NCBI GenBank assembly: GCA_032719365.1
Contig: CM064866.1
Location: 76,240,916 to 76,304,915 of the forward strand
Origin: Prinsepia uniflora
Lineage: Eukaryota; Streptophyta; Magnoliopsida; Rosales; Rosaceae
DNA: 64,000 bases
Direction: 5' to 3'
The first letter of the stretch is position 1. Each line of letters starts with the position of its first letter. Below, piece after piece: positions 35,151 to 46,097 of the stretch. Made by a program: the position numbers and the translations under genes. The notes under the pieces are model-generated. The model did no database searches. It saw nothing but the letters and a program-made list of their open reading frames with translations, and was not told the DNA's origin.

Positions 35151-35685
35151 CAATTCCCATGCGAGTTTGGGTAATACAATAGATAGATTCATTGGGACTG
35201 GACACGTGCGCTAGCCTCCAACAATCGTTTATGGACTCACGATAAGTTGCCTCCAGCAAAAAATTTTCAAAATGAAATTGGTGTTTCCTTCATCTTGTTC
35301 TCTCCCTCTCTTGGGGTAATATTTAATATTTTATCTTTAAAAATATTGGTGCCTCTAAAGGAACTTTGAGATCAAAAAGCGGATGAAGTACATTCCGATG
35401 CGTATGTACAACTGTACAAGCCCATCTTCGACACATTTAAACTAAGAAGCAAGAACACAAGAACCAGCCACACGTCGCATACAACGCACAAGTCCGTACA
35501 CAATGCGCACATTGAAACCTGCACATGGACGCCATCGAGGAGCTTTGTCTCTTCTATCTGGTGGAGGAGACTCAAATGGAGGCTGTAACCCCCTTTTATC
35601 AAGGCTTTTTTGCGCAATGGTGATGGAAGGAGGTCACAGTGCCTTGGGAGGGTGCGACCATGTTCGTGAGCCCAATTAATGAGGC
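35151..35685 (+). pseudogene. array unit 7 (VOC-like fragment)
   Basis: The unit begins with the second CAATT target repeat of the Cassandra element. The segment from ATG 35525 reads MDAIEELCLFYLVEETQMEA and then frameshifts at TTTTTTGCGCAATGG. Confidence 0.55.
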
Positions 35686-36203
35686 CTAATACCCATGCGA
35701 GTTTGAGCAATACGATAGCTAGATTCATTGAGATTGGACACGTGCGCTAGCCTCCAACAATCCTTTATGGACTCACGGAAAGCTGCCTCCAGCCAACAGT
35801 TTTCAAAATGAAATAGGTGTTTCCTTCGTCGTGTTCTCCCCCTTTCTTGGGGTAATATTTAATATTTTATCTTTAAAATTATTGGTGCCTCTAAAGGAAC
35901 GTTGAGATCAGGAAGCAGATGGAGTATAACCCATTGTGTACGTACAACTGTCCAAGCCCATCTTCGATGCATTTAACCTAAGAAGTAAGAATGCACAAAC
36001 CAGTCACACGCCATACGTCGGATACACCGCACAAGTCCGCACACACTGCACACATTGTGCGCACCGCACACACTACACACATTAAAACCAACACATGGAC
36101 GTCGTCGATGAGCTTTGTCTAGTGGAGGAGACTGAAATGGAGGCTGCAATCCACTTCTATCACGAAGTTTTTGGCTCTATGATGATGGAAGGAAGTCACA
36201 GTG

Positions 36204-39050
36204 TGTCAGGACCCACCCTGGTTTCACCCCGAAAACCGAGGTAAACCCTGCTCCCGTCTGACACCCTGACACAACACCAACGTAAACTACTAAAGTAACA
36301 CAGTCAGACACATGAGAAACTATATAAAACATCTAGAAATTAAAAGTTTACAGAGCATAGTACGATATACAAAAGGAAGTAAACCGATAACCAGTACACG
36401 CACACGGAAAACTTAAAACACTCCGGGGTCGCTCTTGTAAATTCTATGCCTCCGACGCTGCCTCGACGCCGAAACCCCGCGCTAGCTCCACGACCTGGAA
36501 GGCAATTAAAAACAGAAGGTGTGAGTGGACCATAAAGAATAAAAAGTTTGAAGACCGTTTTAGTAACAAAACAGAGTTTGGCCCTCCGTTTTGAAAACAC
36601 ACATGCATAACCCAGTTACTGAAAACAATTACAACTCACATAAAGATCGTCACAAAAACATTTACAGAATCATCTTAAGAAAAACAGTTATAAAAATCAT
36701 GTCATAAGCATCATAAAACCATATCATAAAACATAAGTCTCAACCAATCATTATCCGATCAAACCTGCTGGATCTATCCGAGCCTTTAACTCAATCCAGG
36801 CCTCAATAATATCCGAGTCTTTAAACTCCCGAGTCTTTAAACTCAATAGGCCTACGGGGGAAATATCAATATCTCCGAGTCTTTAAACTCCTGAGTCTTT
36901 AAACTCAATCCGGGCTCGTCCCCCGTCAAATCAATATCCAGGTCTTTAAACGCAATAACCAGATCCAGTAAATCCAAACCAAAACCATTTGAAAACTATT
37001 TCGAAATCCATATCCAAAACCGAATCCGAAATCACTGGCCTGAAGCCCTTCCGGCGTCCAGAACCGTCATTCCGAACCCAAATCCGGAAATCCACTTTCC
37101 AACTTTAAAACCAAATCTCGCATCTCGAAATCCGATTCTAAAACCGAAAACCTTTACTCCAACCCATTTATCATCATTGAAAACCAGTTATCATTTGAAA
37201 ACCCCAAAACCATGGCATGATAATCAGAAATCGACATTTCTCGTAAAACGTGCTAAATACGTACTTTCTCGAAAAACGTGTAATTAAGGAAAACCAACAT
37301 AACATATGCAACAATCATCAAATCTTATGTAAAACCATAAATCAAGTAATTAAAAGCAGTTATGCATGCACAAGTTTAGAGAAAGGGTCCACTCACAGTA
37401 CCAAGCCCTCAATCGCGTCCCGAACGTCCCGTACGTTCTTCAGCTTCCTCGGGAAATCCCGATCCTGTCAACAATCACCAAAGAACGTCACTAACACGTC
37501 TACGAAGGTCCACCTATTTTTCCCCAAAAATCCCCGGGTCCTAAACATAACGAACCGGAACCCTAAACCTTCAACCTCGTAGAACTACTTCGAATTGACG
37601 TCCGATTAACCGGAAACTAATTCCAATGGACTCGTTACAACTCCTAGACCAAAAACCATGTTGACTGTTTTCCCAAACACCGCCGCACACGCCCCCACGC
37701 GCCGCCCAAAGTGGCTGCGCGTGGGCCTCACGAGCCTGCTACAGGAACACTGTTCATCATCGTCTACCTCGAGTGAACCGGTCTGAACCGGTGCACCCGG
37801 TTCTCTGCCGTCCGTCCACCAATTCAGCTCCTTTCTTCACCATCCTCTTCGTCCAGTCCTAAGGAACCTGTCCCCCTACTTCAAACACCTCAACACCGTC
37901 GAAAACCCGTCGACTTAAGCTCGAAACCAAAAACCCGCTAAATCCCTGTTTCCTATTCCGGCCACCCAAGTCTTCCCTCGTCACGGTGGCGACACTAGAC
38001 GCTTCCTAGGACCTCCCTGAGCCTCACCCAACTCACCAAAACTCTCGACTCATCCTCTAGACCCACGAATTTTGGTTTGAAACTCACGGCCAAAACAGAG
38101 TAAATCACCGGGAGAAGAAATTACCTATCGTCGACCGCCGCCGTGCTCACCGCCACACTCCTTGGAGGTCAGAGAGTCCTCCCCAGCTTCCCTTCGAGTT
38201 CAATTGAACCGTGCACGACTACACCACCACCACGAGCTCTCACCTCTCTCTGTTTTCTGTAACTCACACCTCACACACACCAAAACCTTCACAATTCTCA
38301 CTCACCTTCACTCAGCAGCCCTCACTTACACTCTTACACACTCAACAAGTCACACAGACACTCCACACCGCCTTCACCTGCTCGACTCCCTCTCAGCCTC
38401 CCTCTGTCTCTGTTTCTCCCAAAAGCACGGTTACACTGCCCAAATTATTGGACCCGTGAGAGATCCTAGAACCCTCTAGTCCTCTTACACGTGTCACAAT
38501 CCCAAAACCCTTCTCACGAGTGTCCCAATCTCAGCCATCCAATTGTCCCTCTCTGTTGCACAAATCCCCATGCAGCCAAAAGACCAAACTGCCCTTCTTT
38601 TAAACCAAAATTACCATTTTAGACCCGTAACGCACACATCCTAACTCCGATGAATACGTGCCGCCTGTCGTTATACTCAGAACGACAAGATCCACCTAAC
38701 GGTCCTAGGTCAACATGTCAAAATCCGATCGTACGAAAAGTCAACTTTTCCCCCTAGTTTAACCAAATTACGGTTATGCCCTCAACCTTCCGAACATCAG
38801 AACTTCCTCCTCGGATGTCGGAATCGGGCGTGTCACCTGTCTACAGATTCGTGACGTCCCAAACTACGTCACGGTAACCGGTCAAAGTCCATTTGACCGT
38901 CCGAACTCAAAGTCAACATTTTGCCCGAATCAGGGGCAAAATCGTCATTCTACCGTAACGAACCTATCGTCACCAACTAACCACCGATTAAGCTCACTAA
39001 TCCCATCTTAAACATGGTCTATATCCTAATTCCCGGGACGGGTTGTTACA
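36204..39050 (-). mobile_element. solo LTR, 2847 bp, minus orientation
   Basis: The plus strand reads TGTCAGGACCC ... GACGGGTTGTTACA. The flanks are CAGTG (36199-36203) and CTGTG (39051-39055), a target repeat with one change. The array unit continues on both sides. The inverted pair is at 36521 and 37387. Inside it, GAGTCTTTAAACTC recurs many times (36780-36950). It belongs to the same family as 59890-62866, which has the same minisatellite. Confidence 0.85.
36780..36950. repeat. minisatellite with GAGTCTTTAAACTC units
   Basis: The 14-base palindromic-looking word recurs about six times in pairs separated by CCC or AATAGGCC. The same occurs at 60485-60650 in the sister solo LTR. Confidence 0.8.
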
Positions 39051-39099
39051 CTGTGTCTTGGGAGTGTGCGACCATTTTGGTAAGCCCAATTAGTGAGGC

Positions 39100-39282
39100 C
39101 TATGCGAATCTGGGCCATACAATTGATAGCTTAATTGGGATTGGACCCGTGCGCTAGCCTCCAACAATCATTTATGGACTCACGACAAGCTGACTCTACC
39201 CACCAATTTTCAAAACGAAATTGGTGCTTTCTTCGCCTTGTTCTTTCTCTCTTGGGGTAATATTTAATATTTTATCTTAAAA
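39100..39282 (+). pseudogene. array unit 9, partial end unit
   Basis: Only the CATTTATGGACTCACG and FQNEIGAFF-type blocks are present. The array stops at TTAATATTTTATCTT, where unrelated AT-rich sequence begins. Confidence 0.55.
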
Positions 39283-40544
39283 AAAAGGTTGCTAAAAACT
39301 ATTAATAAAATAAAAGGCAATATTTGCTTTTTCCTACAAAGCTTCTCATTTTTCTTATAGTAATAAAATTAAATCAACCACTTTTTGTAGAAATTTTATA
39401 TGAAGAATAGATAAATTAACATCTCCAATTGAAATACAAAGAGAAAATTGATTCATTGAAAGGAAGGACCACATCCGCAAATAGCAACTTACCAAATTAG
39501 CTTTTTAGAATCTCCCTTTTTCTGTCTATTATGAATTTATGATCCCAAAAGACAATGAGAATTGAAACATGAAACTTCAAACATTTTGTTTAGCTGGTTG
39601 TATTTCTTATAAAATTATATTTCATTATACATAATTAATTTTATGATTAAAATTAATTAAAAATATAACATTATTTATATATGCACATGGTATAATACCA
39701 TGTAATTATTGGATTAGAATTAATAAGTTATGGGTCTTAAATCTTAATACTTAGGTTGTGAATTTGTGGGGCATAATGAGTTATGAGACTAATTAAAAAA
39801 TGTACAATCATTAAAATTTGATTTCCAATATTCTTTTCAATGTGCCACAACAAAAAATAAAAATTTCTTCCACTTATTATTTTACATACCCTATCGTTGG
39901 TCGTATCCCAAATATTTCCCAGGCATATCAGAGACGTATTCAAACAGATACACCACATGACATATCTGATAACGTATTTATGTATTCTAATTTTATCATA
40001 TCATATTCGTGTGTTTGATATGTCTCCGAGATAAAATTTAAAGTAGCTGTACGTCATAAGTTAGGTTGAGTCCTATTATAATTCCAAATTAAGAGGAAAC
40101 ATGTCAACTTATTCCTAGTTTCAGATTAATGGTGAAGACTCCCTCTAAATTAGGGTTTTTGATACCCAAAGCCGATGATTTAAAAATACTAAAATAGAAA
40201 TGGAAATGTGTATATCCAAAAACTGTCAAGAGATTAGGTGAACGTGAAGCATTGAATATCAATATTTTCGTGCCTACCGAGCACCTAGGTGGTCCATCAT
40301 TAGTCAAATTAAGTTAAAACAAAATAGAATTGCATTCAACTTGAAATTGTTTTGTTCGTATTCCAAATTAGGTTGAAGCAAAATATAAGCTTATATTCAA
40401 AGATTTAAATCTCTATAATATATATATTTTTTTACTTTTGAATTTAGCTTATTGGAAGAGCTTGCTACCGTCGAGCATGCAATTTTCACGTAGTTGAGGA
40501 AGCAAATCCCACTCTGCGAAAGGTACGGAGCTTTATGCTCAAAG

Positions 40545-41490
40545 ATCAAAATATTAATATCGATAGATATATCGCTAGTTAAATTTACGGATATCTAGCT
40601 CCAAATATCGATATCGATATCAATATCATTTACGGTCAACAAAAATGACGGAAATTCGGTCTAAAAGTTGGAAATTTTAAATGAAAATTTGGGGAAAACT
40701 TAAGTACCCAATAATATATGGTTATATAGGACTAATAAAAACTATAAAATGACTTTAATATGATAAATATATGAGGAATAATATAATGTAATATGATTAT
40801 GACGATGACTAATAATATAAAATCTTAAATATAAACATAAATTGAATTGAGTTACTATAATTGAATGTTAAAATAGTTAAAAATATAACAATAAACATAC
40901 AAATATTCAATGTAAGAAAAATGATAGAATAAGTTTAAATATATTTAAAATTCGAAGAAAAAAAAAGGATGAAAAAATAGGGCCAAATTTTGTTAAAAAA
41001 TTGAAAGTAATGTATATATTTAAAATTGGACAAAAAATGGAGAAAAAAAAGGGGCCAACCTTTGTTGGAAAATTGGAAAAAATGAATAAAAAAGGAAGAA
41101 AAAAAAGTTGTTGTAGTCAAGGGGGGTCGAACTCAAACCCCCCCCAAATGAGAACCAAAACCCAAGTCAACTCTGCTAGCCAACGTTTTGTAAGTTTAAA
41201 TAACGTCCAATATGTAAGTATACATATTCCTCTGCTAGCCAACAGTCATCTCCTACCTCCAGCCGGGTCTGCAATTCGGGGTTTCCCACCAGGCGACATG
41301 ACCCGACTAAATATCCTTCGATTTACGTCCGATTTTCACAAATTAATAGTGCATATTCATCGTTTTGATCCCAGGAACAGGATTGGTGAGCTCAAAACAA
41401 GATAATTGTTTAATATTTCAGCGAATTTCCTCCCCCTTCTTATGTGGCGCGACCCAAAATATCGAAATTTTGACGACATTTATCGATATT
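40545..41490 (-). mobile_element. dispersed element with ATATCG-rich ends, copy 2 (inverted)
   Basis: This is the reverse complement of 2371-3190 by shared blocks in the same order. The near end contains AATATCGATATCGATATC (about 40605). The far end contains AAAATATCGAAATTTTGACG (about 41456). It has an extra A-rich part containing AAATTGGACAAAAAATGG and a C8 run. No ORF is supported. Confidence 0.6.
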
Positions 41491-41519
41491 TTCATCCATG
41501 TTTATGCTCAATTTTATGG

Positions 41520-41721
41520 ATTCGGATCCTCTGGGGATCTAAAATGATCCATACCATGAGTATTATTGTATCTCAACCATTCAATTAAATCTAACGGTCA
41601 TAAATTAATTTGAATTGTTCTCTCATTTTCAATGTGACCAATGTATTCAGTTAAGATACAATCTATATCATTGATCCTCATAATGAGGATCTTATTAGAT
41701 CCCTAGAGGATCTGGATCCCA
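41520..41721. mobile_element. Mutator-type MITE, 202 bp, 9-bp target repeat
   Basis: The ends are inverted and imperfect. The left end starts ATTCGGATCCTCTGGGGATC. The right end on the other strand starts TGGGATCCAGATCCTCTAGG and continues with GATCTAATAAGATCC. ATTTTATGG flanks both sides (41511-41519 and 41722-41730). A 9-bp duplication fits Mutator-type elements. Confidence 0.7.
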
Positions 41722-41730
41722 ATTTTATGG

Positions 41731-42379
41731 GCTTTAGAATGTTAAATATTAATTTTTATGAGATATTATATAATAAAACTAAATTATATATTTTTAATTT
41801 TATATGGATGATACGTATCAACGACAAATATTACACTAAGTTTGAAAATGCATGTGTAATACGTGCATCCAAGTCAATTAACGCTCATGTACCAACGTGA
41901 TATATTTTTTCTATTTGTTTCCAGTCGCTTCACAACCAAGAGTTAGGTTTGCAAAATATTCACGATGCTCCATTGAGATTCTAAAACATAAATATAAACT
42001 ATTATTAAAGGTCTCATCTAATATTAATTACATCATCATTAAAATCTCACATTTTATTTTAATTTTTTGATATGTAATTAAAGATAGTAAAATAAGTAAT
42101 TGAAAATGATGATGTGATATGTCACATCAGATACCACATAGAGTACGATACAAAATGTGAGATTTTATGTGGTACCCTTAGCATTACTGTATTAATTAAT
42201 ATTGTCGATCACAATCTAGCTATTTGTTGTAAATATAATATGCAATCAAAAAATAAATTAGTTGTAGCTATCTTGTGCAAAACAAGATTATTGGTGTTAG
42301 GAATAAGAAGCCATTTTATTTACTGCATATATGGTGAGCACACCGTCTATATACCGTATTTATGGTGAACACACCTTCT
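41731..42379. other. AT-rich DNA, possible MITE remnant
   Basis: From about 41950 to 42190 the sequence has the look of a short inverted-repeat element ending GGTACCCTTAGCATTACTG and containing ACATCATCATTAAAATCTCA. The ends do not pair well enough for a firm call. No gene is seen. Confidence 0.3.
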
Positions 42380-42394
42380 TTCACCAAGTACAGT

Positions 42395-42685
42395 CCTTTT
42401 TGACACTCTCAATTCGGAAAATTCACGTGAACACCGACATCGGGGTATGTTAGCCGACATCTAAACAGTAACGTCCATATGAAGAAAATCATAAGTTGAA
42501 ACAATGAGTTCTAGAAGGTCGTGTGAAACACGAATTGGTTTTTACTAATTATTTTTCACACGACTTCTTAGAACTCGCCATTTCAACTTTTGTCTTTCGT
42601 CATCTCGACAGTACCGTCCGGATATTGACCAACATACCTTGATTTCGAGGTCCACGTGTACTTTCCGGGTCGTGGTGTGTCCTTT
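42395..42685. repeat. long foldback (inverted-repeat) element
   Basis: Two arms of about 130 bases pair imperfectly around a centre near 42542. Left arm blocks: ATTCACGTGAAC, GGTATGTTAGCC, AAGTTGAAACAATGAGTTCT and GGTCGTGTGAAA. The right arm holds their counterparts in reverse order: TTTTTCACACGACTTC, AGAACTCGCCATTTCAACTT, GACCAACATACC and GTCCACGTGTAC. It is non-coding. A transcript would form a long hairpin. Confidence 0.75.
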
Positions 42686-42689
42686 TAAA

Positions 42690-43420
42690 CTAAATTTTTT
42701 GTTAATGACTCTAAGATCCCTCTCAATAAAGTAACATACAAGTGACCATAACTAAAAACCTAATATATAAGATAAATTTCTATGTGTGGTAATGTTTGTC
42801 CTTGAGATTTGGTTATAGTGATACATGCATACCATACGGTGTGAAGACGCATTCGGATGAGTGTGAATATACTGTTCGAGAGCATTTCAGTGCACTAAGC
42901 TCAGCTTCACTTGCGACTCGCAACATTAAGAAATATTAAATATCAAATTTATATTTGAAAAAGGAAAAAAAATCATATAGGTTATTTCATAATGAAATGT
43001 TGTATAGTAAAATTAAATTAATTCATAATGAATTGAATATCTTGTACTTCCTAGATTATTTCACTGAAAGAACAATATAGGTTTATGACAAATCCAAATG
43101 AAATATGACATGGACATTTACAAAGCCAACTAAAAATTTAACTGTAAATGTGGGACAATTTTGAAAATAAAAATTAACTCTAGTTAATTAGAGAACATCC
43201 TAATAATTTAAAATTGTAGGCTCCCAACATCTTCTTTTTCATTATTTGTATACAAATATTCACATACGAAAACACATGAATATAAGGTTGCAGCACCTAC
43301 TGTGAAAAAAAATATTTTAGTGGGCGATGGAAGTTCCATATAGGTTCCTGGAAAAGAAAAGTTCCATATAATGTTTGAACTAATCTATTTTATTTTATCT
43401 TTTTGAAAGATTGAACCTAC
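42690..43420. other. AT-rich intergenic DNA
   Basis: No supported gene, RNA or transposon end was seen. Confidence 0.4.
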
Positions 43421-43499
43421 TATTTTGGTTAAGCGTTTATTTTTAGGAAAATTTTTGGGTGTCCTTAGATTTATACAATCAATATTACATACGTACTAC

Positions 43500-44210
43500 G
43501 CTTCAACACATGTGAATTATATGATCATGGTTGGAATTTACGGCATTAAGATAGATTTACATAATCAATGTAGCATAATACACTTCAACGTCATCAATAT
43601 ACAGTCTCAACGTTAAGTACAATTTTAAAGAGAAAGTTCATAGTACGAAAGTAAGGTTGGAATTATACGATCATGATTCTAAGTTACATTGCTAAGGTAG
43701 ATTTACACAATCAAGGTTACATGTTATGTTTTAACGAAATAGAATTACACGATCCTAGTTCTAAATTACAACTTTAAGATAGATTTACACAACCAAAGTA
43801 GCAAATTACATTTCAAATCACCAATTTACGACCTAATTTTAGGATTGTAAAGAGAAAGGTCATGTTATAGAGTAAGGTTGGAATTACACACTCAAATTTG
43901 AAAGTTACAACATTAAGAAGATTTACATACATCAGTACGTGTTACAAATTACGCTTCAACTTAAGTGAATTATACAATCATAGTTGGAAATTACAACATT
44001 TAGTTAGATTTACACAATCAAGGTAACAGATTATAGTTCAATATCACCAATTTACAACCTCAAGGCTATGCATAATTTCAAAGATAAAGTTCATATTACG
44101 GAGTAATATTCAAATTACACGATCATGGTTGGAAGTTTCATCATTAAATTAGATTACACAATAAATGTAAAATAGATTACATTTCAATGTAACAGAATTA
44201 CACAATCATA
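43500..44210. repeat. higher-order tandem repeat, about 230-bp period
   Basis: The block GATTTACACAATCAAGGT and its variants occurs near 43554, 43703, 43783, 43919, 44005 and 44151. Spacings alternate about 140 and 83 bases, so the true period is about 225-232 with two sub-units, three copies in all. Accompanying blocks are GGTTGGAATTACACGATCA, TCACCAATTTACAACCT and AAAGAGAAAGTTCAT. Confidence 0.7.
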
Positions 44211-44219
44211 GTTCTAATT

Positions 44220-45068
44220 AAAAGTCAATTAAATTATTTAAAAATAAATAAAAAGTATGGATACCTTATTTTTATAAAGGACTAACCCTTATTTTTATTA
44301 CTATTTTCAAAAACGTAAATAGAAGAGGTTAAAATTTCTAACATAGATAAATTAAAAAGGGGTAATTATAAATTGGTTTTTTTTTTAATTAATTAGAGTC
44401 CAAGTTATAAATTAGTCTATTACAGTAAATATAAAATCACATAATTTTTTATTATTGTTCAATCAATATCATTTGTTTAAGTCTGTTATTTTTTTAAATA
44501 CAAGCATGCCATTTAAGTCATGTATCATTTTTTTTAGAAAAGTACATATATATTATGGCAAGACTAGCCATTTGGAAGTTAATTTACTTGAGATAGTATT
44601 TCCTCTTAAATGTCGGCATAGGTAGATTATACCCAATCTACCTTTGCAGTCTACCTTCTGGAATTTAATTGTTTGTGAGTATTTTTATTTTTGGTAGATA
44701 AAATAAATTTGAAAATGTAAAAATTCTGAAAATAGAATGGTGAATTAATACAGAATAGAAAGATAAGTAATATATAGATAATTATTAATTTTCCTTCAGA
44801 AAAAAAACTTATTAATTTACCTACTATGTATTTAATCATAAGTAATAAAACAAAAATTTGAAAGATAAATAAAATAATTGTATGATTCTAATCTTACAAT
44901 AATGTCAAATAGTATCTAAAAAGTTCAGACAATAAAAATAACTTGTAAAAGAATTCTTAAGAAATTTATTTGGACTAATTATTTTTACCAAAATAAATAT
45001 TAAAATTTGAAACCACGCCTGATAAATACTCCTAAAAATAAATATAGTAGGTAAGTAGTTGGTCAAAA
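44220..45068. other. AT-rich intergenic DNA
   Basis: No supported gene. There are T- and A-runs and scattered short ORFs of biased composition only. Confidence 0.4.
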
Positions 45069-45082
45069 TAGTATAAAAAATA

Positions 45083-45314
45083 AACAAGGTGGTTGGTGTG
45101 AGTGGTTCGGCTCTCTCATTCGTTAAGAGAGGTCAGGGGTTCGGCCCTTGCTTTCATAGCTCTCGTATGGACTCACCACTTTAGCCAGCACTTTATCCTC
45201 TTACAGGCTTATTCGGTGCAAACAGGGATTAGTCTGGGGAGTGGTTACAGGCTTAAAGGTATCACCCATAGTTGGGGCTCACCCACGACTACCTCGTGGC
45301 TCAAACCAAAAAAC
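45083..45314 (+). mobile_element. tRNA-derived SINE, 232 bp, 14-bp target repeat
   Basis: It carries a Pol III box A-like TTGGTGTGAGTGGTT (about 45093) and a box B-like GGTTCGGCCC (45138), spaced as in tRNA genes. The rest is non-coding. The flanking repeats TAGTATAAAAAATA at 45069-45082 and 45315-45328 are identical, as expected from LINE-mediated insertion. The 3' end is short and A-rich (CAAACCAAAAAAC). It resembles plant tRNA-derived SINEs. It sits in the part of copy B that is absent from copy A. Confidence 0.85.
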
Positions 45315-45902
45315 TAGTATAAAAAATATTGGAAAAATAAAAAAGAAATTAAATTTAAAAAAAGTAAAATATTTAAAAAGTATCTAATAAACCAGTAATT
45401 AATTAATTTATATTTACCTTACATGTGAACTAATCTATAACTCGCACTAGGCAGAATCAAGTATCTCCCTTAAATTGATCCAAAAAGAAAAAAAAATATC
45501 TCCCTTAAATTAACCTTTGCTCACATACGGAATTTGGATAAAACTGAATCACAATATGAATCCTTGTTTTTTTGCTCAAATAAAATAAGTGACGAAATAA
45601 ATGTCTTCAACGAAAAGGGCGCCACTTCGGATCGCTTTCAAACTCCTCCCAGAAGTAGAATCCTAAAACAACCCTCTTTATTTTGTCATTACATATTTCG
45701 TCCAGTGTAGGTTGCTTTAGAAGTCGAAAATTTTGGACGATTCCTTGTTGGTCTTCTCTGACCTTTCATCAATTAATTATTTTTATTTTCGGATTAGTTT
45801 GCTGACTTGCAGTCCAACACTAACTCCAACAAAAACGTAATCTCCAAAATTTTCCCCAATTTTTTGTTTACTTATATTCTTGTTTTTGGAAGCAGGGGAG
45901 GA

Positions 45903-45910
45903 TATAAATT
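45903..45910 (+). promoter_or_regulatory. candidate TATA box of ENT copy B
   Basis: TATAAATT in GGGGAGGATATAAATTTC lies 195 bases before the start codon and is the counterpart of 10221. The leader between it and the gene is about 75 bases shorter than in copy A through several deletions. A leader intron acceptor TGTTGCAG at about 46077-46084 is possible. Confidence 0.4.
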
Positions 45911-46097
45911 TCAAAACCCGGTTGCGTATACCCAGGTAACAGAACAGTTTGTTCCAAAGGAAAAGAAGAACCTTTTTTGATTTGGTATTTGTTTTTCTGC
46001 ATTTTAATCAAGTCAACAAAAGTCAAGGCGGAGTCAAATCTGCAGTGTAAATTATATATGAGATTGTAACTGTGACTGTTGCAGATAGGGAGCAGCC

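Larger units (their letters stand above)
35686..39099 (+). pseudogene. array unit 8, split by a solo LTR
   Basis: The unit consists of 35686-36203 and 39051-39099. ATG 36095 reads MDVVDELCLVEETEMEAAIH, with an internal deletion of three codons relative to other units. The CACA tract is longer here. Confidence 0.55.
14263..39282 (+). repeat. tandem array of ~550-bp units with VOC/glyoxalase-like fragments, interrupted by transposons
   Basis: Nine full or partial units run head to tail. The spacing of the ATG of the conserved MDVVDELCLL segment, with insertions removed, is 546, 405 (a unit with an internal deletion), about 561, 553, 553, 537 and 570 bases. Each unit holds, in order: the CAATTCCCATGCGAGTTTGG start; a TTGGGATTGGACACGTGCG block; a segment reading ANNFQNEIGASFVLFSPSLG; a block reading QPDVYVQLYKPIFDTFNLRS; a variable CACACACCGCACA tract; and a segment reading ELCLLHLVEETQTEAAIHFYQ then EVFGAKVME. 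The last and the third together resemble the first half of a VOC/glyoxalase-superfamily protein of the At5g48480 type (LVEA...AVxFYKxAFGA...GSSFxVSD). No unit has the second half, so I regard the array as pseudogenic. Confidence 0.8.

Noticed and set aside
14263..39282. A CRISPR array or satellite
   Set aside because: Units are ~550 bp, contain protein-like segments and have no spacer pattern, and the host is a plant.
45083..45314. A tRNA gene
   Set aside because: Box A and box B are present, but the sequence does not fold into acceptor and anticodon arms and is flanked by insertion repeats, so SINE fits better.
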